A stretch of DNA of 64,000 nt, taken from NCBI GenBank assembly GCA_049323435.1, contig JBMOMX010000023.1, positions 59,427-123,426 of the forward strand. Direction: 5' to 3'. Within the stretch, counting starts at the first letter, position 1; the number at the start of each line of letters is the position of its first letter. A program made the position numbers and the translations under genes. Source of the stretch: UBA11222 sp049323435 (GTDB taxonomy: Bacteria > Pseudomonadota > Alphaproteobacteria > UBA11222). Under the pieces are notes generated by a model, which was given only the letters and a program-made list of their open reading frames with translations, ran no database searches and was not told the DNA's origin. Positions 1-8,168 of this stretch are shown here, piece by piece.

Positions 1-460
1 GATCATTCAGTAAAATCTCCGCGTCAAATTCGCGGCGGTCACTCAGCACTACACGAATGCCGGTGGTGTTTTCAATAACATGGTTATTGGTGACAATGAT
101 GCCATCCGGCCGGACCAGAACCCCCGAACCAAGGGTATTCTGCACCCGTTCGCGGGGCATGAATTGGCCGCTATAATTTTCCCCAAAAAAGCGCTGCATC
201 AGCGGGTCATTAAAAAGCGGCGGGCGCAGTTCCGTGCGCACAACCCGTTTCGCGAAAATATTGGTAACTGCCGGGGCAGATTTCTTCACCACTTCGGCGA
301 AGGATAACTGCATCTGGGCGCGGGATTCAGGCGCCTGGCGCTGCTGCGCGGCGGATGGAAAGACCGCCGCGCTGACGAGCAAAGCAAGGACTGCTATCAG
401 ACCCTGTTTCAGGCGCCCATATGCCGGCGCCGCGTCAAGACTGGATTCAGGATTCGTCAT
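1..460 (-). CDS. Do/DegP-family periplasmic serine protease, N-terminal part (runs off the window)
   Basis: The first 153 residues are present. A hydrophobic signal segment (about residues 19-38, ending PSAAQQ) implies export to the periplasm. The trypsin-like domain begins around residue 52, and NTLGSGVLV plus TNNHVIE is the Do-family pattern that supplies the catalytic histidine (His127). The Asp and Ser of the triad and the PDZ domains would lie beyond base 1. The family degrades misfolded envelope proteins. The ATG overlaps the end of rplQ by 14 bp with no clear Shine-Dalgarno sequence, so translation may be coupled to rplQ. The start is supported by the position of the signal peptide. 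DegP, DegQ and DegS cannot be told apart from this fragment. Confidence 0.85.
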   Translation of the reverse strand, partial: MTNPESSLDAAPAYGRLKQGLIAVLALLVSAAVFPSAAQQRQAPESRAQMQLSFAEVVKKSAPAVTNIFAKRVVRTELRPPLFNDPLMQRFFGENYSGQFMPRERVQNTLGSGVLVRPDGIIVTNNHVIENTTGIRVVLSDRREFDAEILLND

Positions 461-863
461 CCAATTGAACCGGGCCGGAATCCTTGCCGCGCGCTTCCAC
501 ATCGCGGTCCACAAATTCAATCACGGCCAGCGGCGCATTATCGCCGTAGCGGAAGCCTGCCCGCATGACACGGGTATAGCCGCCATGGCGCAGCGCATAA
601 CGCGGCGCTAGCGTGCCAAACAATTTGTTAACCAGCGACTGATCAGTGTCCGGCAATTGCGCCAGCACCTGACGCCGGGCGTGCAGCGTCGCCTTTTTCC
701 CCTGCGTCACCAGCTTTTCCACATAGGGCCGCAATTCCTTGGCCTTTGGCAAAGTCGTGACGATCTGCTCATGCTTGATCAATGCCGACGCCATGTTCGC
801 CAGCATCGCCTTGCGATGCGATGCAGTACGATTCAGTTTGCGGCCGCCAACTCCGTGACGCAT
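447..863 (-). CDS. rplQ: 50S ribosomal protein L17
   Basis: 138 residues, beginning MRHGVGGRKLNRT, the characteristic L17 N-terminus. L17 is a 23S rRNA-binding protein near the peptide exit tunnel. The first ~116 residues are the conserved domain; the last ~20 (ARGKDSGPVQ and so on) are a short acidic/polar tail. AAGGAG lies 8 nt before the ATG. It follows rpoA by 54 bp, the standard end of the alpha operon, and its stop codon lies inside the start of the downstream Do protease gene. Confidence 0.98.
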   Translation of the reverse strand: MRHGVGGRKLNRTASHRKAMLANMASALIKHEQIVTTLPKAKELRPYVEKLVTQGKKATLHARRQVLAQLPDTDQSLVNKLFGTLAPRYALRHGGYTRVMRAGFRYGDNAPLAVIEFVDRDVEARGKDSGPVQLDDES

Positions 864-917
864 GATACAGTCTCCTTATGCTCCGGAATCTTTATGCGAT
901 CCGGAAATCCCTGATTC

Positions 918-1934
918 TCAGTATTGATCTTCGTGGCGCTTGGCCAATTCTTCGATATTGTCTGGCGGCCAGTTCAGCACTTCCATGCCAAGATGCAGGC
1001 CCATTTGCGACAGCAGTTCCTTGATCTCGTTAAGCGACTTGCGGCCAAAATTGGGTGTGCGCAGCATTTCCGCCTCGGTCTTCTGAATCAGATCGCCGAT
1101 ATAGATGATATTGTCGTTCTTCAGGCAGTTCGCTGAACGCACCGACAGTTCCAGCTCGTCCACCTTTTTCAGCAGGGCCGGATTGAATTCCAGCTCCGGG
1201 CGTTCTTCGAATGTCTGGGCGCGCGCGGGTTCGTCGAAATTGACGAAGACCTGCAACTGGTCCTGCAGAATACGCGCCGCATAGGCCACTGCATCTTCCG
1301 GTGTGACAGCGCCATTGGTTTCAACATCCATGGTCAGTTTGTCATAATCCAGCACCTGGCCTTCGCGGGTGTTTTCCACCTTGAAGGACACGCGCCGCAC
1401 CGGGCTGTATAGCGCATCAATTGCGATCAGCCCAATTGGCGCATCTTCGGGCCGGTTCCGGTCTGCGGGAACATAGCCCTTGCCATTATTGACGGTCAGT
1501 TCAAGGCGGATGGACGCACCCTGCCCCAGCGTGCAAATGACATGATCCGGGTTCAGAATATCAATATCCGACACCGGCGTGATCTGCGCCGCCGTCACTT
1601 CGCCCGGGCCTTCCGCAGCCAAAATCATCCGGCGCGGACCTTCCGAATGCATCCGCAGCGCCAGCGATTTAAGGTTCAACACAATGTCCGTGACATCTTC
1701 GCGCACGCCGCTGATGGATGAAAATTCATGCAGCACGCCATCAATCTGCACCGAGGTCACAGCCGCCCCTTGAAGTGAAGACAGCAATATACGGCGCAGG
1801 CTGTTTCCCAGCGTAACGCCAAATCCGCGTTCCAGCGGCACTGCGACGACCGTGGCCCTGCGCTTTGGGTCCAGTCCCGATTCAACATCAAGCCGGTTTG
1901 GTTTAATCAGTTCTTGCCAGTTCTTTTCGATCAC
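918..1934 (-). CDS. rpoA: DNA-directed RNA polymerase subunit alpha
   Basis: 338 residues. The N-terminal dimerisation domain (about 1-230) carries the LERGFGVTLGNSLRR motif. The C-terminal domain (about 250-325, with SVRSANCLKNDNI and GRKSLNEIKELL) contacts UP elements and activators such as CRP-family proteins. The start codon is GTG, since no ATG lies in frame upstream; GAGGT sits about 7 nt before it. It lies between rpsK (110 bp) and rplQ, as in other alpha operons. Assembly of two alpha subunits with beta and beta-prime, both also encoded in this window, gives core RNA polymerase. Confidence 0.98.
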   Translation of the reverse strand: MIEKNWQELIKPNRLDVESGLDPKRRATVVAVPLERGFGVTLGNSLRRILLSSLQGAAVTSVQIDGVLHEFSSISGVREDVTDIVLNLKSLALRMHSEGPRRMILAAEGPGEVTAAQITPVSDIDILNPDHVICTLGQGASIRLELTVNNGKGYVPADRNRPEDAPIGLIAIDALYSPVRRVSFKVENTREGQVLDYDKLTMDVETNGAVTPEDAVAYAARILQDQLQVFVNFDEPARAQTFEERPELEFNPALLKKVDELELSVRSANCLKNDNIIYIGDLIQKTEAEMLRTPNFGRKSLNEIKELLSQMGLHLGMEVLNWPPDNIEELAKRHEDQY

Positions 1935-2044
1935 GTTGGCGACCTCATGCCTGAAGTGATGCGCGTACAGTTCGCGCGATCTCCTATTTCAAAATCCAGA
2001 ACCAGATCCGCAATTATGCTGAACAGATCCGGTCCATCAGAGCT

Positions 2045-2434
2045 TTAGACGCGGCGGCGCTTTGGCGGGCGGCAACCATTGTGCGGAATAGGCGTCACGT
2101 CACGAATGCTGGTAACCGTGAAGCCTACTGCCTGTAGCGCGCGCAATGCGGATTCGCGCCCCGACCCCGGTCCTTTGACCTCAACCTCCAGCACCTGCAT
2201 GCCATGCTCCTGGGCTTTTTTCCCGGCGCTTTCCGCAGCCACCTGGGCCGCATAGGGTGTCGATTTGCGCGACCCCTTGAAACCCATCACACCTGCCGAG
2301 CACCAGGAAATCACATTGCCCTGCGCGTCGCTGATGGTGATCTTGGTGTTGTTGAAAGTCGCATTCACATGCGCCACGCCAGATGTAATGTTCTTGCGTT
2401 CTTTCCGGCGGATGCGTGTTGCTTCTTTGGCCAT
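2045..2434 (-). CDS. rpsK: 30S ribosomal protein S11
   Basis: 129 residues of usual length. The conserved core includes GVAHVNATFNNTKITISD and the C-terminal HNGCRPPKRRRV tail, which packs on 16S rRNA in the platform of the small subunit near the mRNA exit. The long basic N-terminus (KEATRIRRKERKN) is typical. It lies 59 bp downstream of rpsM and 110 bp upstream of rpoA in the alpha-operon order. The ATG has a modest AAAGG about 11 nt upstream. Confidence 0.98.
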   Translation of the reverse strand: MAKEATRIRRKERKNITSGVAHVNATFNNTKITISDAQGNVISWCSAGVMGFKGSRKSTPYAAQVAAESAGKKAQEHGMQVLEVEVKGPGSGRESALRALQAVGFTVTSIRDVTPIPHNGCRPPKRRRV

Positions 2435-2493
2435 GTTTATTCAAACCTTTCTGGGCGTATCCCGCCGCATCGTGCGCAGCGGGAAATTCAAAA

Positions 2494-2862
2494 TTATTTC
2501 TTTTTACCGGCAATGGCCTTTGCAGGGCCTTTACGGGTGCGCGCATTGGTGTGCGTGCGCTGTCCGCGAACCGGCAGACCACGCCGGTGCCGCAGCCCCC
2601 GGTAACAGCCCAGATCCATCAGACGTTTGATATTCATCGCTGTGGCGCGGCGTAAATCACCCTCAACCAGATGGTCCTGATCAATAGTTTCACGGACCCG
2701 GATAACTTCTGATTCGGAAAGATCAAACACGCGCCGCTCAAGCGGGATACCCACCCGCTCGCAAATTTCGCGCGCTTTGGTCCGGCCAATCCCGTGAATA
2801 TAAGTAAGCGCTATTTCAACCCGTTTATTGGTTGGAATATTTACACCTGCGATACGCGCCAC
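2494..2862 (-). CDS. rpsM: 30S ribosomal protein S13
   Basis: 122 residues starting MARIAGVNIPTNKRVEIALTY, with the HRRGLPVRGQRTHTNARTRKG signature near the C-terminus. S13 sits in the head of the small subunit and bridges to the large subunit and P-site tRNA. The start codon is GTG, with GGGAGA 6 nt upstream. It is the first gene of the alpha segment and follows a 217-bp gap that contains a good sigma-70 promoter (3026-3053), so it can be transcribed independently of spc. No rpmJ (L36) gene is found between adk and rpsM. Confidence 0.98.
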   Translation of the reverse strand: MARIAGVNIPTNKRVEIALTYIHGIGRTKAREICERVGIPLERRVFDLSESEVIRVRETIDQDHLVEGDLRRATAMNIKRLMDLGCYRGLRHRRGLPVRGQRTHTNARTRKGPAKAIAGKKK

Positions 2863-3025
2863 GCCAAATCTCCCTAATTTTCGGGGCTAATCCGTTTCGG
2901 ACCCGAATTGTTTAACAGTTACGCCAAGTTAGCAGCCAATTGTACAAGCACCCTATCGTAATGGCACAACCGGCTGTTTTTGATGGTTTGGGACTGTCAT
3001 AACTTAAGATCCGCAAAGTTGGCGG

Positions 3026-3053
3026 ATTATAAGTATTTCTAACTCACAGTCAA
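3026..3053 (-). promoter_or_regulatory. Sigma-70 promoter upstream of rpsM (alpha operon)
   Basis: On the minus strand TTGACT (3048-3053) is followed after 16 bp by a perfect TATAAT (3026-3031). Initiation near 3019 would leave a leader of about 155 nt before the rpsM GTG. A short inverted repeat (ATCCGC/GCGGAT, 3009-3014 and 3022-3027) overlaps the expected start point. It lies in the only gap over 200 bp in the S10-spc-alpha run, which supports a real internal promoter. Confidence 0.7.
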
Positions 3054-3079
3054 ATAAATCATCAGCCTTAGCGTTCTCT

Positions 3080-3664
3080 TTACACTTTTTCCAAAAGCCC
3101 GGCGATCTGCCGCGCCACATCTTCTACCGGCTGCATCCCATCAATGCTGCGCAATTTTCCCTGGCTCTGATAATAGGGCAGTAATGGGGCGGTTTGCGCA
3201 TGGTAAACTTCCAGGCGCTTGCGCAAGGTTTCCGCATTATCGTCGGCCCGGACTGTACCCGTGGCGCTGGCCGCCTCAGCGGCCCGGTTGCGGATGCGGT
3301 CAAACAGGATCTGCTCATCTACCTTGACCTCGATCACCAGATCAAGCTTTTGTCCCTTATCCTTCAGCATCGTGTCCAGGGCCTTGGCCTGGGCTTCGTT
3401 GCGCGGAAACCCGTCCAGGATGAAGCCCTTACCGCAATCCGGCTGATCAATGCGATCCGCAATGATACTGACCACCACGGCATCGGGCACCAGATCGCCC
3501 CGGTCCATGATGGCTTTTGCGGTGCGGCCAATTTCAGTACCGGCGGCAACCGCAGCGCGCAGCATGTCACCCGTCGACAACTGCACCAGGCCACGTTCCG
3601 CCTGAAGCCGCTCGGCCTGTGTTCCTTTGCCCGCACCGGGCGCACCCAACAAAATCAGATTCAT
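3080..3664 (-). CDS. adk: Adenylate kinase, short-LID type
   Basis: 194 residues. It catalyses ATP + AMP = 2 ADP in the cytoplasm. The P-loop GAPGAGKGT is at residues 7-15. The AMP-binding region includes STGDMLRAAV, and DGFPRN is the nucleoside-monophosphate kinase signature. The LID is reduced to a short loop around NRAAEAASATGTVRADDN and lacks the zinc/long-LID insertion of the 214-residue enterobacterial enzyme, as is usual in alphaproteobacteria. The start overlaps the secY stop (ATGA), so the two are translationally coupled; this secY-adk pairing is common. Confidence 0.98.
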   Translation of the reverse strand: MNLILLGAPGAGKGTQAERLQAERGLVQLSTGDMLRAAVAAGTEIGRTAKAIMDRGDLVPDAVVVSIIADRIDQPDCGKGFILDGFPRNEAQAKALDTMLKDKGQKLDLVIEVKVDEQILFDRIRNRAAEAASATGTVRADDNAETLRKRLEVYHAQTAPLLPYYQSQGKLRSIDGMQPVEDVARQIAGLLEKV

Positions 3665-4992
3665 TTGTTGCGCCCTTTCAGCCTGCTTTTCTTGATTAAA
3701 CCTTCATACTGGTGCGCCAGCAAATGACTTTGGATCTGCGCAACGGTATCCATGGTGACACTGACCACGATCAGCAGCGAAGTGCCGCCGAAATAGAATG
3801 GAACCGAATATTGCGCCACCAGAATTTCCGGCAAGAGACAGACCGCCGTCAGATAAAGCGCGCCAACCACGGTCAGCCGGGTCAAGATATAGTTGATATA
3901 TTCCGCAGTTTTGGCGCCAGGCCTGATACCGGGAATAAAGCCGCCATTCTTGCGTAAATTTTCAGCCGTATCTTCGGGATTAAACACGATGGACGTATAA
4001 AAGAAGCAGAAGAATATAATGCCGGCAGCATAGAACAGCATATAAAGCGGCTGCCCATGCCCAAGCAGGCTGGTCACCGTCGTAAGCCATTCCGGCCCCG
4101 CGCCTGCCGAGAAATTGGCGACCGTGATGGGCAGCAATAGAATGGATGATGCAAAAATCGGCGGTATCACACCGGAAACATTAAGTTTTAACGGAAGATG
4201 CGACGCCTCGCCGCCGACCATTTTACGGCCAACCTGGCGTTTGGGATATTGCACCAGCAGCCGGCGTTGCGCGCGCTCCATAAAGACGATAGCGGCGATG
4301 ACCACCCCGATCATAGCCACCAGAACCAGCAGAAACAGTGTCGGCAATGCGCCGGTACGCCCCAGTTCAAAGGTGCTGACCAGCGCGCCGGGAAGTTCCG
4401 CCACGATGCCTGCAAAAATAATCAGCGAAATGCCATTGCCCACACCGCGCGCCGTGATCTGCTCACCCAGCCACATCAGAAAAATTGTGCCGCCAACCAG
4501 CGTTATGACGGTGCTGAGCCGAAAGAAAATGCCCGCTTCAATAACCACATTGCCGGCGCCTTCCAGGCCGGTTGCAATGCCATAGGCCTGCAAGGTGGCG
4601 AGGAGCACCGTGCCATAGCGGGTATATTGCGTAATTTTTTTGCGGCCCTGCTCGCCTTCTTTTTTCAGTGCCTCCAGCCGGGTGGAGACCGAGGTCATCA
4701 GCTGAATGATAATGCTGGCGGAAATATATGGCATGATATTCAGCGCAAATATCGCCATACGGCCCACCGCGCCGCCCGAAAATACATTGAAAAGCCCGAG
4801 AATGCCGCTCTGGTTACGATTGATAATTTCAGCCAGCGCCAACGGATTGATACCCGGCAGGGGAATATAGGTGCCAAGCCGGTAAATCACCAGCGCAGCC
4901 AATGTGAACCATAGGCGCTTCTTCAGCTCCTCTGCCTTGCCAAAGGCGGCAAAGTTAAGATTGGCGGCTAATTGTTCGGCAGCGGAGGCCAT
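3661..4992 (-). CDS. secY: Preprotein translocase subunit SecY
   Basis: 443 residues with about ten hydrophobic segments. It forms the protein-conducting channel of the inner membrane with SecE (encoded at 30,758) and SecG. Recognisable features are the plug region after IYRLGTYIPLPGIN, and the cytosolic loops IVFMERAQRRLLVQYPKRQ and NLRKNGGFIPGIRPG, which contact ribosomes and SecA. It lies 92 bp downstream of rplO, the normal end of the spc cluster, and overlaps adk by 4 bp. The ATG has only a weak GGA about 8 nt upstream. Confidence 0.98.
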   Translation of the reverse strand: MASAAEQLAANLNFAAFGKAEELKKRLWFTLAALVIYRLGTYIPLPGINPLALAEIINRNQSGILGLFNVFSGGAVGRMAIFALNIMPYISASIIIQLMTSVSTRLEALKKEGEQGRKKITQYTRYGTVLLATLQAYGIATGLEGAGNVVIEAGIFFRLSTVITLVGGTIFLMWLGEQITARGVGNGISLIIFAGIVAELPGALVSTFELGRTGALPTLFLLVLVAMIGVVIAAIVFMERAQRRLLVQYPKRQVGRKMVGGEASHLPLKLNVSGVIPPIFASSILLLPITVANFSAGAGPEWLTTVTSLLGHGQPLYMLFYAAGIIFFCFFYTSIVFNPEDTAENLRKNGGFIPGIRPGAKTAEYINYILTRLTVVGALYLTAVCLLPEILVAQYSVPFYFGGTSLLIVVSVTMDTVAQIQSHLLAHQYEGLIKKSRLKGRNK

Positions 4993-5084
4993 ACATTATT
5001 CCAAAGGCTTTTATTCCAGGGGCTTTTCATAACGGACGCGGCCATCAGACTTGCCGGACGCGCCCGTTCAAACCCAGATAATTC

Positions 5085-5546
5085 TCAAGCAGCCAATAAG
5101 GTCACGCTGCCACCCAGTTTTTCAACTGCTTCTATCGCGGCCTTGGTTGCACCCCGTACTTCGATGGTCAGCCTGGTCTTTAACTCACCATTACCCAGCA
5201 GCCTGACACCCCCACGGATACGCCGGACCAGACCCGCCTGCTGCAACGCCTCAGCGTCAATCATTTTAGCCGTGTCCAGCCGGCCTGCGTCAATCGCCGC
5301 CTGCAACCGCCCCAGATTAATTTCCACAAAATCGCGCGCCGCCAGGCTGTTGAAGCCGCGTTTGGGCAGGCGCATATGCACCGGCATCTGACCGCCTTCA
5401 AATCCCTTGATAGCGACACCCGAACGCGCCCGCTGCCCTTTAACGCCGCGCCCGGCGGTTTTGCCAAGACCGGAGCCAATACCGCGGCCAAGGCGTTTGC
5501 TTTTCTTCCGGGCGCCCGGATTGTCACGTAATTCGTTCAGCTTCAT
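5085..5546 (-). CDS. rplO: 50S ribosomal protein L15
   Basis: 153 residues. The glycine/arginine-rich N-terminal extension (SKRLGRGIGSGLGKTAGRGVKG) threads into 23S rRNA. The globular C-terminal domain ends LGGSVTLLAA. L15 is a late assembly protein of the large subunit. It follows rpmD by 95 bp and precedes secY, the conserved spc order. Confidence 0.98.
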   Translation of the reverse strand: MKLNELRDNPGARKKSKRLGRGIGSGLGKTAGRGVKGQRARSGVAIKGFEGGQMPVHMRLPKRGFNSLAARDFVEINLGRLQAAIDAGRLDTAKMIDAEALQQAGLVRRIRGGVRLLGNGELKTRLTIEVRGATKAAIEAVEKLGGSVTLLAA

Positions 5547-5641
5547 AACCGCTATCCCATATTAAACTTGTAACCGGGGCTTTTCTCCGGCCCGCTGCTG
5601 CCGTGCAACGGATCAAGCCTGAATTTTTACTCAGACACCGC

Positions 5642-5842
5642 CTATTTTACGCGCACCAGATGCGCGACCTTGGCGATCATGCCACGCACGGACGGCGTAT
5701 CCTCCAGCGTCCGTACACGGTGCATTTTATTCAGGCCAAGACCGATCAGCGTTGCGCGCTGATCAGCAGGACGGCGAATAGGGCTGCCGATCTGCTCGAT
5801 CGTCACGGTCTTGCCAGTGGCGGGGCTATTCTTGTCCGGCAT
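5642..5842 (-). CDS. rpmD: 50S ribosomal protein L30
   Basis: 66 residues. The fold core is KTVTIEQIGSPIRRPADQRATLIGLGLNKMHRV, followed by DTPSVRGMIAKVAHLVRV, typical of the short bacterial L30. The ATG lies 6 bp after the rpsE stop, with AGGAG across the junction, implying coupled translation. The first ~8 residues (MPDKNSPA) are a small polar extension. Confidence 0.97.
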   Translation of the reverse strand: MPDKNSPATGKTVTIEQIGSPIRRPADQRATLIGLGLNKMHRVRTLEDTPSVRGMIAKVAHLVRVK

Positions 5843-5848
5843 GATATC

Positions 5849-6412
5849 CTACTCCTGACCCGAAACATCGTCGGCGGAACCGCTGCGGCGCTGCACGATA
5901 TCCCCGACCTTTTTTCCGCGCCGCGACGCCACCATGCGCGGCGACATCTGCTTTTTTAATCCATCAATCGTGGCCCGCACCATATTGTACGGATTGGACG
6001 AGCCAACCGATTTTGCCACCACGTCCTGCACGCCCAAGGTTTCAAATACTGCGCGCATCGGACCGCCCGCAATAATTCCCGTACCAGGCGTCGCCGAACG
6101 CATCACGACCTTGCCCGCGCCGTGACGGCCTTCCATGTCGTGATGCAGTGTGCGTCCATCACGCAAGGGCACGCGGATCATATTGCGTTTGCCGGACTCG
6201 GTCGCCTTGCGGATGGCTTCGGGAACTTCACGCGCCTTGCCATGCCCAAAGCCGACCCGGCCCTTCTGATCGCCAATAACCACCAGCGCCGCAAAGCCGA
6301 ACCTGCGCCCGCCCTTCACCACTTTAGCGACACGGTTGATATGCACAAGCTTATCAACCAGATCGCCGTCGCCGCGTTCGCGTTCGCGTTCAAAACCGTC
6401 ATTTCGTGCCAT
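5849..6412 (-). CDS. rpsE: 30S ribosomal protein S5
   Basis: 187 residues. The double-stranded-RNA-binding-like N-terminal half contains LVDKLVHINRVAKVVKGG and RFGFAALVVIGD. The C-terminal half has GTGIIAGGPMRAVFE and the conserved SSNPYNMVRATIDGL. S5 helps control decoding accuracy and mRNA unwinding at the small-subunit entry site. A charged N-terminus (FERERERGDGD) and a C-terminal tail after residue ~165 go beyond the E. coli length, as is common in alphaproteobacteria. AAGGAG is 10 nt before the ATG. Confidence 0.98.
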   Translation of the reverse strand: MARNDGFERERERGDGDLVDKLVHINRVAKVVKGGRRFGFAALVVIGDQKGRVGFGHGKAREVPEAIRKATESGKRNMIRVPLRDGRTLHHDMEGRHGAGKVVMRSATPGTGIIAGGPMRAVFETLGVQDVVAKSVGSSNPYNMVRATIDGLKKQMSPRMVASRRGKKVGDIVQRRSGSADDVSGQE

Positions 6413-6451
6413 ATCGCGGCAACTCCTTACTTCTTTCCAGCAACTGTTGCT

Positions 6452-6814
6452 TTAGAAAATCAATCCGCCTTCGCGCGCGCCATCCGCCAGCGCCTTGACC
6501 CGGCCGTGATATAAATATCCGCCGCGATCAAAAACCACTGTCTCAATGCCTGCTGCTTTTGCCCGTTCCGCCACCAGCTTGCCCACGGCCTCAGCCGCGT
6601 TGCAATCAGCGCCGGTTTTTCCACTTTCGCGCAACTCCTTATCCAGGCTGGACGCGGCAGCAAGCGTGCGCCCGGCCTTATCATCTATAATCTGCGCATA
6701 GATATTTTTTGACGACCGGAACACAGACAGCCGTGGCTTGCCATTTCCGGCAATGCGCAATTTTGTGCGTACGCGCTGCTGACGGCGTTCGCTCAAACTT
6801 CTCATCTTTTTCAT
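6452..6814 (-). CDS. rplR: 50S ribosomal protein L18
   Basis: 120 residues. The RVRTKLRIAGNGKPRLSVFRSSKNIYAQIIDD stretch and the C-terminal FDRGGYLYHGRVKALADGAREGGL are the L18 signatures. It binds 5S rRNA in the central protuberance together with L5. The first ATG (MKKMRSLS) has GGAG 8 nt upstream and is preferred over the ATG three codons later. It lies 14 bp after rplF and 39 bp before rpsE. Confidence 0.98.
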   Translation of the reverse strand: MKKMRSLSERRQQRVRTKLRIAGNGKPRLSVFRSSKNIYAQIIDDKAGRTLAAASSLDKELRESGKTGADCNAAEAVGKLVAERAKAAGIETVVFDRGGYLYHGRVKALADGAREGGLIF

Positions 6815-6828
6815 GATCGCCGCTCCGT

Positions 6829-7362
6829 CTACTTCTTCTTGCCTTCCTTGCGGAAGATAATTTCATTTTCATAACGAATGCCCTTGCCCTTATAGGGTTC
6901 GGGAAGACGGTATTTGCGGATTTCAGCCGCCACCTGTCCCACACGCTGCTTGTCGATACCGGTAATCGCGATTGCCGTTGGCCGTTCACAGGCAATCTGA
7001 ACATCGCCGGGAATCGGATAAACCACATCGTGGCTATAACCCATCTGCAATTGCAGTACCTTGCCCTGAACCGCCGCGCGATACCCAACGCCGGTGATTT
7101 CAAGTTTGGTGGTAAACCCGCTGGTCACGCCTGTGACCATATTGTTCACCAGAGTGCGCTGCATGCCCCACATGGTGCGGCCCTGCCGGTTATCATTACG
7201 GGGCATGATCCTGATATTGCCGTCTTCCATAGAGGCGGCAACTTCATCCACCAGCCTCACAGCCAGCTTTCCCTTGGGTCCGCTAACCGTGATATCCTGC
7301 CCATTTATGTCAACCGTGACCCCTTTGGGCACTGCGACCGGGTTTTTGCCAATTCGAGACAT
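6829..7362 (-). CDS. rplF: 50S ribosomal protein L6
   Basis: 177 residues made of two repeated L6 domains (about 1-80 and 81-165). The N-terminal MSRIGKNPVAVPKGVTV and the C-terminal PEPYKGKGIRYENEIIFRKEGKKK are diagnostic. L6 binds 23S rRNA near the sarcin-ricin loop and the factor-binding site used by EF-Tu and EF-G, both encoded nearby. It sits between rpsH (56 bp) and rplR (14 bp). Confidence 0.98.
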   Translation of the reverse strand: MSRIGKNPVAVPKGVTVDINGQDITVSGPKGKLAVRLVDEVAASMEDGNIRIMPRNDNRQGRTMWGMQRTLVNNMVTGVTSGFTTKLEITGVGYRAAVQGKVLQLQMGYSHDVVYPIPGDVQIACERPTAIAITGIDKQRVGQVAAEIRKYRLPEPYKGKGIRYENEIIFRKEGKKK

Positions 7363-7418
7363 TGTATAAGTCCGATTCCTGTCGTTCTTCTATAAAGCCA
7401 TATCCTGAGCAACCTGCC

Positions 7419-7817
7419 CTAGAATACCTTGCACAAAACTTCACCGCCTATATTGCGTTCGCGCGCCTGAGCGTCCGAAATCACGCCTTGCGGTGTAGAT
7501 AAAATCGCCAGGCCCAACCCGTTACGCACCCTGGGTATTTCTTCCACCGACGAATAAACCCGGCGGCCGGGACGCGAAATACGGGAAATTTCCCGGATGA
7601 CCGGCTGGCCATTGTCATATTTGAGTTCAATCTCAAGCTCGCTTTTGCCGCCTGGATATTCAACCCGCGTATAACCGCGAATATAGCCCTCATCCTGAAG
7701 GACATCCAGCACCCGGCGGCGCAAATTGGATTCAGGCGTAACCACTTTCGCCTTCCCCCGCATCTGCGCGTTACGAATGCGGGACAACATGTCCGCCAAA
7801 GGATCTGTCATTGTCAT
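7419..7817 (-). CDS. rpsH: 30S ribosomal protein S8
   Basis: 132 residues. The N-terminal DPLADMLSRIRNAQMRGK and the C-terminal GLAILSTPQGVISDAQARERNIGGEVLCKVF are conserved S8 elements. S8 binds the central domain of 16S rRNA and, in E. coli, represses the spc operon by binding its own mRNA; whether that occurs here cannot be seen directly. GGGAG lies 8 nt before the first ATG. It follows rpsN by 12 bp. Confidence 0.98.
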   Translation of the reverse strand: MTMTDPLADMLSRIRNAQMRGKAKVVTPESNLRRRVLDVLQDEGYIRGYTRVEYPGGKSELEIELKYDNGQPVIREISRISRPGRRVYSSVEEIPRVRNGLGLAILSTPQGVISDAQARERNIGGEVLCKVF

Positions 7818-7829
7818 AAATGATGCTCC

Positions 7830-8135
7830 CTACCAGCTCGACTTGACCATTCCGGGGATCTGCCCGGAAGAGGCCAAGTCACGCAATGCGATACGCGACA
7901 TGCGCAGCTTGCGGTAATATGCTTTGGGCCGCCCGCTGATTTCGCAGCGGTTGTGAACCCGTACTTTCGCGGAATTACGCGGCAGCTCCGCCAGTTTAAG
8001 AACCGCAGCAAAACGTTCCTCCGGCTGAAGCCCCTGGTTCATCGTGACCGCCTTCAGGCGTGCGCGTTTCGCAGCAAAGCTCTTGACCATGCTTTCCCGC
8101 TTTTTATTCCGGTATATGGCGCTTTTCTTAGCCAT
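7830..8135 (-). CDS. rpsN: 30S ribosomal protein S14 (long, zinc-free type)
   Basis: 101 residues. It is the long form without the CxxC-CxxC zinc ribbon. KVRVHNRCEISGRPKAYYRKLRMSRIALRDLA is the S14 core, and SGQIPGMVKSSW the standard C-terminus. It binds the head of the small subunit. AAAGGG lies about 7 nt before the ATG. It follows rplE by 33 bp and precedes rpsH by 12 bp. Confidence 0.98.
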   Translation of the reverse strand: MAKKSAIYRNKKRESMVKSFAAKRARLKAVTMNQGLQPEERFAAVLKLAELPRNSAKVRVHNRCEISGRPKAYYRKLRMSRIALRDLASSGQIPGMVKSSW

Positions 8136-8168
8136 TACTGTTACCCTTTGTCACGTTTGTGCCGTTAT

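Noticed and set aside
2863..3079. rpmJ (L36) or infA in the adk-rpsM gap
   Set aside because: No open frame with the L36 cysteine pattern or IF1 text is present; the gap holds a promoter only.
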